From Chrysopilus asiliformis (Eukaryota > Arthropoda > Insecta > Diptera > Rhagionidae), in contig OZ035960.1 in NCBI GenBank assembly GCA_964034945.1, forward strand, positions 23,361,487-23,425,486: a stretch of DNA of 64,000 nucleotides, given 5' to 3'. Shown here one piece after another: positions 11,001-20,200 of this stretch. The position numbers and the translations under genes are program-made. Positions within the stretch are counted from its first letter, which is position 1. The number at the start of each line of letters is the position of its first letter. The notes beneath the pieces are model-generated. The model was not told the origin of the DNA. It worked only from the letters and a program-made list of their open reading frames with translations, and made no database searches.

Positions 11001-13466
11001 TCGAACCAATCGTATCGTATTCGGTAATAGGACCTCAGTTTTTTTTTAAATCAGGTTATTGACAGAAAACAACAAAAAAATTACATTAATATTACAATAT
11101 CTCGAGGAGGAAAAAAGTTAAATGCTAACGAAATACTAAGTTGTGAGAATTAAAATTCAAGTCATACATGCGCCATCACAAAAATTAGGAAAAATCGCAA
11201 AAAAGAAATCTGAAGTGTTTGAAAAAGGTTGATATCTCGTAAACGGTTAAGTTCTACTGTGGTAATATTCAAGCAAATGTATGGAAAATTCAGTATGACT
11301 TCCGTCATACATGAGACTATTGAAATACACAGTTTTCGAGTAAATCGCAAGAAACGAAAGCTTAAATGACATTTTTGTAATGTTCAATTCAAGTTTATAG
11401 GGGCGACAAGAGAAATACCTAAATTTCGCACTCTTAGAAATCATGAAGATTAAAATTGGTATAACAAATTATTGAAATTATTCTGCCTATTCCCCTCACC
11501 CCTCCTCAATTCAAAGAAATAATTTTGATTCGTTTTTTCGCAAGATTTTTAAACGAAGTGTTTTAAAAATTTAAACTGAAAATTTAGTTTAATGAACGCC
11601 ATTTAGAGTAAAAACTTAGCCAGAAAAGCCAAATATGGCAATATTTTTACAGAATTCCTAATGCTACATTTACACGAATGACAAATTTGTCATTTTTTTC
11701 TTGTCATTATGTTAATTCCCGTGTAAATGGCATAATTTTTGTAATTTTTTCTGTCAGAAAATGTCAATCTCTCATAAAAGAATGATCTTGTCCATTCTTT
11801 TATGCCAGATTGTCATTCGTGCAAACGCAATATTAGTTATGACAACTTTAGTATTCAACTTTTGTCATAACTAATATTGCGTTTGTACGAATGACAATCT
11901 GGCATAAAAGAATGGACAAGTTCATTCTTTTATGAGAGATTGACATTTTCTGACAGAAAAAATTACAAAAATTATGCCATTTACACGGGAATTAACATAA
12001 TGACAAGAAAAAAATGACAAATTTGTCATTCGTGTAAATGTAGCATTACCCACAAACTCAACTCAACACAAAATTGGTTGCACCTTTATCTTCTATTAAT
12101 TACATCCTACAATTTATTGTGATCGACTCAAGTTCCAAAATCAATACCATATTGATGTCATTGAAAATGCTTATCACAACCGTTGAAATGTAAAATACTG
12201 TTGATGCTAGACTCAAAATGAATAGTTTTACAGTTTTGCTAAAATCAATCACATTCTCGTACCGATTCGATTCGAAGTGTAGTGAATGAGAACGACTGTT
12301 GCCCTTGTAGAAACTGCTAGATGCGACTACTATCGAAGATTGGATAGATTTGCTTTGCAAGATGTTCAGATGCTGACATTCGCAGGGAGAATCTCTTTGA
12401 ACGGTTCTGAGACGACTTCGAAGGCAGAAGACGGAAGACGCTGTCGAGTGTATCGTTTCTTTTGCTAAATTCGCTTATTCGGACGATGCTTCATTTTTAT
12501 GCACAGAAGAAGGGAGTGAGTTCGATCAGAGCTTCGTCGCTGTTTTTTAGACAAACATTTCGCTCGCTACGAAATGCACTCAAATCAAATTCACTTGCAT
12601 TCTTTGCGGTAGATGCTTTTTTGTTTGTTTGTTTGCTTCTATCTAAACTCGAAACGCTTCGAATGGGCATCTCGATCAAGAGGCGCATGGAGAATTTTTC
12701 ATTCTCCTCATTTTTGTGCTCGCATTCGATTCGGGCTATTTTTATTTGCAATGAATTTATCGCAAAGTGTTTTCAGCACAGCAGATCAACCTACAACATG
12801 CATTGAATTATGTACCGCATTTGTTTTACTCTTAATATTCTTTTATAAATTTCATTTTCAGTAATTTATGTGAATTCAGAAAAAAATTATAAATAGAAAA
12901 CTAAATTATGGAAAACAATTTTACTACACTTTACGGCAAATCACAGAATATAAAGTTTATAACCAATTAACTGAGCTCATCATTTACCTGCGTCGTTTTC
13001 CATAACGCCTGCAGTCTCTCGCATAGTGTCCCCGTCCCCCGCACTCGTAGCATTTGTCATCTGGATGAAAGGGTCTTCCACGACTCCGTGAGCCCCTATC
13101 CGAGCTTCTTGTGTTGTATTTTCCGGTCGACAGCTCAACTCTAGCACGCCGTCCACAAATTGTGCGTCCGTCCAAGCCCCTCACCGCGTCAGCTGCGTCC
13201 CTGGCATCTTCAAACTCGACAAAGGCGAAGCCTGGCGGATTCCTGGCTATCCAGACATTGCGGAGCGTCCCATACGAACTGAAAGCGTATTCCAGATCGT
13301 TTTTACGGGCGTTATTCCCCAAATCGCCCACATACACCTTCCGGTCGTTGGGGTAGCGCGACATCTTTTTCGACTGAAAAATCAATAAAAATTTTCAGTT
13401 TTCACCCAGTACCAATCTATTTTTATAGCGTCCCAAGCCCAGCGTTATTTCCAAATTACTCACCAT
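8062..13466 (-). CDS. x16: SR-family splicing factor x16/xl6 (SRSF7-like), three coding exons
   Basis: Nuclear RNA-binding protein that selects splice sites and enhancers. Coding exons on the minus strand are 13,466-13,464 (the ATG only, before donor GTGAGT), 13,373-12,988 and 8,446-8,062, giving 257 codons plus stop. The splice phases agree (AG|G across the last junction). The protein has an N-terminal RRM with RNP2 VYVGDL and RNP1 GFAFVEFE, a CCHC zinc knuckle ([14 protein letters not shown]) and a C-terminal arginine-serine domain ([10 protein letters not shown] onward). The knuckle separates it from Rbp1/SRSF3. Fly x16/xl6 has the same order and nearly the same length. A second in-frame ATG lies four codons into exon 2. 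The RS exon is separated by a 4.5-kb intron holding two foldback elements and a G-quadruplex motif. It is head-to-head with Hrb27C. Confidence 0.93.
8447..9852 (-). other. x16 large intron, 3' part
   Basis: AT-rich and without recognisable exons. The acceptor at 8,447-8,450 (TCAG) is preceded on the minus strand by a pyrimidine run (TTTTTCTTCT). Nothing else is identifiable; open frames at 8,947-9,162 and 9,311-9,615 have no family features. Confidence 0.5.
9853..9870 (-). promoter_or_regulatory. intramolecular G-quadruplex motif in the x16 intron
   Basis: On the minus (transcribed-sense) strand the bases read GGGGGAGGGAGGGCGGGG: four runs of at least three G separated by single-base loops. 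It sits in a purine-rich stretch (about 9,850-9,890) inside an otherwise AT-rich intron. Single-base loops are the most stable class of such motifs. A regulatory role is inferred, not shown. Confidence 0.6.
10386..10535 (+). repeat. dispersed repeat, copy 1 (pair with 36,471-36,645)
   Basis: Shared blocks include CATTCATAATGCAA, ATGAAAATTCA(A/G)TCGGAGCAGC and CACCGGAAT, in the same order and spacing at about 36,500-36,600. It lies in the x16 intron. Preceding sequence at 10,085-10,260 contains AAAGGGTATATAAG and CCGTCTGTCCGTCCGT, another repeat-like piece. Confidence 0.7.
10908..11034. mobile_element. palindromic MITE, GGCCCTATCAC type, with TGTTGTTGTTGGT core
   Basis: The left half GGCCCTATCACCGAACACAA, then GCGATTGGTTCGGATCGTAA, is matched with some mismatches by the right half in reverse complement. 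The centre is TGTTGTTGTTGGTATAAAAC followed by ACTAAGAACAACA. Its sister is at 53,168-53,283. Inserted in the x16 intron. Confidence 0.85.
11661..12046. mobile_element. 386-bp near-perfect palindrome, copy 1
   Basis: Arms of about 180 bp, starting ATGCTACATTTACACGAATG, pair almost without mismatch around a loop containing ACTTTAGTATTCAACTTTTG. TA dinucleotides flank both ends. Copy 2 at 60,134-60,519 has the same length and its loop in the opposite orientation. No coding sequence. It sits in the x16 intron, where transcription would give a long RNA hairpin. Confidence 0.9.
12240..12860 (-). other. compositionally distinct block in the x16 intron next to exon 2
   Basis: This block is less AT-rich than the rest of the intron and shows GAAG/GAGAA-type purine words on the minus strand, which resemble exonic splicing enhancers. 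It lies 130-750 bases downstream of the donor of exon 2. It has stops in all frames, so if it holds an exon it would be non-coding or truncating. This is an inference from composition and position only. Confidence 0.3.
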
Positions 13467-14364
13467 TTTGCTGTGGATTAATAGATACTTCTCACTACAC
13501 TAAATTCAATTTCACTTGCAAGGAACAATCTGTTCCTTTTTCTTGGCTGATTTCACTTTTTTCCTCGGCGTCTAGCTTCTGTAAATTTTCTAGGAAGATT
13601 GGACTTTTGTTCGTCTCACAACGCATTAACCGGTAATCGCCAATGGATAGAGGAGGACAGGCAATGTGTTTCGCAGTTTTTTACAGCATTTCCGTAGTGC
13701 CAGAAAAGCACGACAGGATATTTGGGCGGCAATAATCCACTTGCCAGATGAGACATTTTCGGGATTTTCACCGGACTAGAGTGCTTTGATGGTTTGAAAT
13801 TTCACCTCAATTTTCGAAAATGGGAACACCAAACTGTTTTTAATCTAACGAAATTATTATAACCACGGATTTTAAAACCTTTTATTTAGCTTGCAACAAA
13901 CAAACAAATGTCTGCCTATCAGATTTAAATCTTATAATCTAATTTTTACCCAATTTTACTCACCTGATTGACTTTCAACACATATGTAGAGCGACTTAAT
14001 AACTAGATGGCCACACTTTTCTTCGAAAATAGTGTGTATCGTGAGAAATGTTTAATTTGATTTTCAATTTTTCAAGCAATTTGCGGGATTTAAATTTTTG
14101 TTGACCAACCAGAAAACAACAAGCAATATTTGGTATTAGAAGAAAATATTTTGGAAAAAGGTCAAAAACTTATTTCAGACTGACTTAATTCTGGCTTTTG
14201 AGTTGCGTTATTGTGAATACAAACTTTCACTACATAAAAACCATTGGCGGCAAGGTATTTTTGTTATTATGTTTTGGGGATATATTTTTAAAATTTTTAA
14301 CAAAATAATATCATAGAAATAGAAAAAAATCAATATTAACGAAAAAACAACGAAAACTAAATTA
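13467..14364. promoter_or_regulatory. x16 promoter side of the divergent intergenic region
   Basis: Upstream of the x16 ATG on the minus strand is a probable leader of about 50-120 bases (13,467 to about 13,600). I see no TATA box in clear position. The rest is intergenic sequence toward Hrb27C, without genes. Confidence 0.35.
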
Positions 14365-14495
14365 ACACCCCGATTCTAATAGACTTGTCGTTTTCGACAA
14401 GAGTCGTTTTATGTGTTTTTGTTAGTAGAAAAGCTCTAACAACAACACGTAAAACTAGTCTTGTCGAAATCATAAGTATATCAGAATCAAGGTGT
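14365..14495. mobile_element. decayed palindromic MITE, TCACCCC family
   Basis: ACACCCCGATTCTAATAGAC at the left and the matching diverged right end TCAGAATCAAGGTGT flank the core GTGTTTTTGTTAGTAGAAAA and CTAACAACAACACGT. More mismatches between the arms than at 6,405 or 25,373, so it is an older copy. Confidence 0.8.
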
Positions 14496-15529
14496 AAATT
14501 CGCTTTATTTTGTAAGAAAGTTAAGATATTCATAACGGAAAAGAAGTTATTTTCGCTCAGCGAAATGAAAATTGCCAAATTCAATGTACTAAACTCTGCA
14601 GTAGAAAAAATCGTTCGTGTGTAAGTGTAAAAACAATAATACTGCTGATCGCTAATCATTTTCAAAATGGCCTTTCATGTCCGATGTTGCTTACAAGCAA
14701 CTTTTTATAACAGTTTTTCAAACAAAAGTGAAAATTTCAAATTTTGCATGGTGCCTAGAACTAAAAAACCACCACCGGCTAGAGCGGCTTAATAACCAGA
14801 GTGCGCTCAATCTGAAATTTTCTATTGGCGTTATTTTATAAAATATTTTGAAATTATCACGGATCTAAAAAAACAACTATAACATTTTGATATGGAAATC
14901 TTACCGATTGTTTGAGCATTAACTAAAATTTAGATTACGTAAATTTCTCAAACAATTAAAAAGAAAATTAGAATTTCCTTGTGACAGATACGAAATTGAG
15001 CAGTCCATTTTCGAATATGGACGTTTCGAACATTCCATATTCGAAAAAGAGTGACGATTGGCCAAATTCTAGTTCCTAAATCGCTTTACCACGAAACAAA
15101 GAAAAACTGTTCTAAAGGCCCGTTTCCACGACTATCTGCTGGCCGGCAAATAGCTGTCAGTATTCGCGATTTGTATCATATTATTCGTCGGGGTTATGTT
15201 TTCGCGAAGATTTTACATAAAAGTGCATCTAAAATTCTGCAAAGAATACATTCATCTGCACATTGTTGCCTTTGTGTTTCATATTGAAAATCCCGAATCT
15301 TCATTGGGCAACAATTTCCAGCTACACAAAAAGAACCCAAAATGACACTACCTGGGAATTCCCATGGTTAAGCTAATCGCATGGAGAAAGAACAGACATA
15401 CGACTAGCGGGATGGCAATTCGTTTCGTATTGAAAAGCTGTTGAAGTGCACCGATCCTGGAGTTTTTAAAACCAATTAAAGGTCACATTCCGTTCAAGAG
15501 GTGAACTAGATTTCCCCCAGGTTGGTGTT
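14496..15529. other. intergenic sequence upstream of Hrb27C
   Basis: No gene is recognised. A small palindrome with CCATTTTCGAATATGG / CCATATTCGAAAAAG lies at 15,006-15,048. An open frame at 15,051-15,287 has no family features. Confidence 0.4.
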
Positions 15530-15665
15530 TTTAGCGAAAAGCCCTCGGTTGCCGCCATTTTTGTGCTGCTTCTAGTGTTACCAGCCTCCGCGCCAAGTGA
15601 ACGCGACGCAGTATTTGTGAAGCATTTTTCCCATCTTCACGCCGTTTTCAATGTGTGGGAAATTT
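15530..15665 (+). promoter_or_regulatory. probable Hrb27C promoter region
   Basis: A local rise in GC content coincides with GTTGCCGCCATTTTTGTGCT, whose GCCGCCATTTT resembles a YY1/Pho-type core-promoter site, then several CG-containing words to 15,640. No TATA box is evident. Placement is inferred from composition and from being upstream of the leader. Confidence 0.35.
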
Positions 15666-17201
15666 TACGTGGCGGTTAGGTCGAAAATGCCTTCATCATA
15701 CATTTATTTTTAAGTTTAGTTTTTTAAGGAGAAAGTTTTGAGTTTTTTTGTTACATTTCTCTTTTTTGAAGATTAACTCTAATAATAAGTAAAAGTACAA
15801 TAGTAATAACGTATTGAAAGTAATTAAAGTAAATTAGTTTGGTAAAATTTTCACGAAAAAAGAAGCCGAGAAAAATCGGAGGAAACGCGATTAAGAAAAT
15901 CAAGTGAAATTCGACAGTGTAAGGACATTTTCTTTTTCTTTTATATCACCTTTTAACAATTTTTTCGCGAAAACTTGATGCGTACTTTTTTAATGCGTGG
16001 AAAACGGCTATTTTCGTGTGAATTTATTTTCCCGTAAATGCAAAATTTCCCCAAAGAAAAAAATCGCTTCCAAGAGAAAAATCAACGCGCATTTTAATTA
16101 AAGTATTTTTTTTTTATTTTTTTTATTTAAAATCAGCTACGTGAAAGCAGAAAGAGTTTCGCCGATTCTAACTTTTTTTCCCGCTGAAGTTTTTAGTTTT
16201 TCTTTTCGATAGAAATTTCCAAGGTATTTATAATTTTTGCCATATTTTCGCTATTCTCGTCTTCCGCCCCGTTAAATAAAAAGAAATATGCCAATTGTTT
16301 TGTAATTCGGTTCGGCTATTCGAAATACCCGAAAATACGGAGACGGGACGAAATTGTAATTAACGCTGTAGTTGGTGTTAAGGCATTTTGGTTCGGAGTT
16401 AACCATTTTTCTTTTCCACACGAAATTACTAAATTTTTCTCAGAATTTTTGTTTTCCCCTGATTTCATTTTGTTTTTCTTTTTGTCGGTGTGTGCGTGTT
16501 AGTGCAGCGGTTGGAGGGAGACGGATTTTGACAGCATTGGTGTTGCAGCGAGAGCGGAATAGGACGATATACCTGTCAACGTCAAGCCGAGCAATTTCGT
16601 CGTCGTCATTTGTTTTTTTTCTTGTGGGTAATCACGTTTGCTTGCGGCTCAAAGTGCACGAGCCGAAGAAATCGCAGCGTTTCAAGTTTAGTGACCGCAT
16701 TTGCACCGTGCAGAAGAATAATTAGCAAGGAGCCGAGTGCAAACGAAAGTTGACAGAATTGACAGGAAAAGCGAGGAATTGCAGCGAACAACGGAAAATT
16801 CCAATCGCCAAAAGGAAGAAGTGCATTCGCAGTTGTGTTGGTGCGAGGTTCAAGTGTGTTTGGTGTAAAACGCGCGCGATAGAAAAACCCAACAAAAGCA
16901 GAGCGCTAGAAGAAGGCCACGCTAACGACAGAGTCGGAGCGACAAGCACAAAAGGAGTTGTTTGGAAGCCATTGAGGCAGATTCGGGCAAACAAACGTGC
17001 ACGAGGCAGAAAATAACTACAGAAGCTCCTTGGTCAAATCTTCATCAGGAAGCCACACCGACAGCGTTATCAGTATACCACGTTTATCGGACTACACAGA
17101 AAGGAAGCGTTCAAGGACTCCCACCAACTTTGGCAGTGCTTTCCCGTGGTGTTCCCATTTAATCCACAACAATTCTCCCTTCAACGCAGAAAGGTGTCAT
17201 C
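15666..17201 (+). other. Hrb27C 5' leader region
   Basis: The last part (about 16,480-17,201) is GC-richer than the genome average and looks like a spliced or continuous 5' UTR. A good splice acceptor, CTCCCTTCAACGCAG-like, ends at 17,190, twelve bases before the ATG at 17,202, so the final leader exon may start there. Earlier sequence is AT-rich and may be leader intron. Exact exon limits cannot be fixed. Confidence 0.45.
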
Positions 17202-20200
17202 ATGGAAGAGGACGAGAGGGGCAAACTGTTCGTCGGAGGCCTGTCTTGGGAGACTACCCAGGAGAATTTGTCGCGGTACTTCTGCAGATTCGGTGATATA
17301 ATCGATTGTGTTGTGATGAAGAACAACGAGACGGGAAGATCGCGTGGCTTTGGCTTCGTCACTTTCGCTGATCCATCGAATGTCGGTCACGTCTTGCAAA
17401 GTGGGCCCCACACGCTGGACGGCCGCACCATCGATCCGAAGCCGTGCAACCCGCGTACCTCGCAGAAGCCCAAGAAAGGTGGCGGCTACAAAGTGTTCCT
17501 CGGTGGCCTGCCGTCCAACGTTACCGAGACCGATTTACGGTCCTTCTTCGGGCGCTATGGCAAAGTCACAGAAGTCGTCATCATGTATGACCAGGAGAAG
17601 AAGAAGTCCCGAGGATTTGGCTTCCTTTCGTTCGAGGAGGAGTCATCTGTTGAATGCGTTACCAGCGAGCGTTACATCAACCTCAACGGAAAACAGGTTA
17701 GTAATTCACATTTACTCTACTTAGGACTATTGGATTGCGATCACATAGTCGCCTGGTCATTTTACGAGCGACAGTTTCGCCAGAAACTGGTTGAAAACCC
17801 ATTAAATCCTCATATGAGCGAATCGTATTGTGCCATAACCTCACTTCACAGGCCGCTGTGGTGTCACTGTCCGCCAACGTGTGAGTGAATATGTGTCATT
17901 ACCCGGCCCGACGGCCCCCTTTCGTACATCGGCGCTTGAGTTCAAAACGTCCACCGCTTACCATTTAGAAAATGTGCTGTCGTTTGCCACGTTTCAGCCT
18001 CAATAAAACTTCTGCGAACTTTACAAATAATATATTTAGGCCAATTTTTCCATCTTCAAAATCAAGAAAATGCTAAAGCAGTGTTTCACAACCTTTTTTT
18101 TTGCTGGCGTGCTAATATTTTTCCGCGTACATTCAAACCGTATTATATGAAATATTAGTAAAAGTATCTGTATTGTAAGAGAAATTATTCAGTATCATGA
18201 GATCATTTTTCCAAAATAGCGATTATAAGAAATTAAAAACATTAAATGCGCCGCAGACGAAAATTTTTCTACTTCGAACTACTGCCTGCCGCAAAAGGTT
18301 AAAAATAACACATTTAAATGCTGCAATGATGTGTCATTTAACTTTTTGTAAATTTACAGCAAATGCGAATAAGGCCGTAGCAGTTCATCTTTGTTTCAAA
18401 ATACTGAAAATGATCCTAAAACTTTAAACACTACGAAAAAACGTAAAATTCTACGTAAGCATTGAAGCGAGTTGTTTACTACCAGAGGCTTGTATTTCAT
18501 TGGTTGTTTTTATAAAATCGTACTAAACCAAATAACTACTATTGTTTGCGAATTTACAGATTAGTGTGCATTAAAACTTGATGTAAAAGTTTTAAATTTA
18601 CTACGTTGCAACCAGTCGCAATCTGTATAACGATTTAGCACAAAATATGTTAACTGTCTAGTGATATTTTACAAGGCAATCTCTCTAGTCATCGGTCACT
18701 GAACTTCACAATCCGCGCATATTCGTGAATACCCCTATTAACAAAAAGAAAAAAAGATTTATGTTTCAATGTTTTCGCACAAATAATATACTGATCAGCA
18801 GTCAAGGAAGCCCATACAATTTTCGACGATCAATGAGGCAAAAGTTGTTTTGGTTTCTGAACGCTCTCTAGGTTTGGTTTAATATAACAAAGACTTTTTA
18901 TTTTTTTTGTCAAAGACTTTTTATTTTTTCATAGAACCGTTTTTTTTATTCACACTTGAAATAACAGTGAAAAACAAGATTCACGGTTTTAGAATCGGAT
19001 TAGTTCAGTGTACAAGAAATTACATAACAAAATTCCTAGTTGCGGAATCCGGGGCTATTCATAACAACCGGACCCAAACTTTAGAAATTCTTGAAATGCT
19101 TGAAACCAGAATCAAAATTTCACATTTTAGACCATGTTCAGATTGGTTGAAATAGTCCGCCTAAATAGGACGAATGAAATATCGCTCGTGTTCACATTGA
19201 GACTATTTAAGCCAGTAACAATCAGACTGTCGTGAAACATTTGGGAAATGGAACATTTCTAAGGAATCACTAGTACTATTTTGCTCCCAATTCATGTTGC
19301 GGACGATGACCGAAACAATAATAACAATGGAACACATTTAGTGTGGCAGCTAACCAATTAGAGCACGACAAGCGGAATTCTGAAAATGGAGATTTTAGTT
19401 TTCCTATCAGAGGAGGATTTTCCTATCAGCAGTCCCACTTCCTCACCTTGCATAATGTTGCAAGTTTCTGTCCTAATTAGGCGGACTATTTCAACCAATG
19501 TGAACATGTTCTTAGGAATCAAAAACCGGGAACCAAATTCACCTTTGAACCATAACCGAACCACAGTAAAAGATTTTTTTTTTGTTTGCATATGAATTCA
19601 AAAATTTTAGGTATTTGATTGAAAGGGCTTAAAATATTCCTAACTAGCTTGCATACCCGTCGTTGCCGGGTTAAGTTTTTTCAATATTTTTTTTATGGTC
19701 TTCAGGCCAATCGGCTCGGTAGTTTCCCCGCGAAAGGGTAACATAGAGGAGGAGCTAAGTTTCGAGATCACTTTACCCCCTCCCCTTACTCCCCCACCTC
19801 TCGGGCTACTTTTTAATGGGTCTATGTTAGGGCTGGACCCCCGACGAACATTTCAGGCCAATCGGTTCAGCCGTTTTTGCGTAAAAGAGGAACAGACAGA
19901 CAGACAGACACCAACTCATTTTTATAAGTATGATTTATGCAAATGTCTGAAATGTTTCATTATAAAAAACCATTTTATCATAAAACTGACAAATTATTTT
20001 ACATAGTCTTTTTTTAAAAATCTGATTTAATTTTTTATACTTCAAAATTACGAAAGAGTCATTTTGATGTGTAACAGGTTAAACTTCGAAATTTCATTAT
20101 AAAAATCTAGGGAGGATCAAAATCTTTGCCTTTTGCAGAGATTTTGGTCCTCCATAGATTTATTTTAATAATAAGTTTGTACTGCAAATTTCCAAATCAA

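Noticed and set aside
12462..12806. 114-codon plus-strand frame and its antisense
   Set aside because: Lies in the x16 intron; composition is Ser/Phe/Arg-mixed without motif and no upstream promoter or splice partner was seen.
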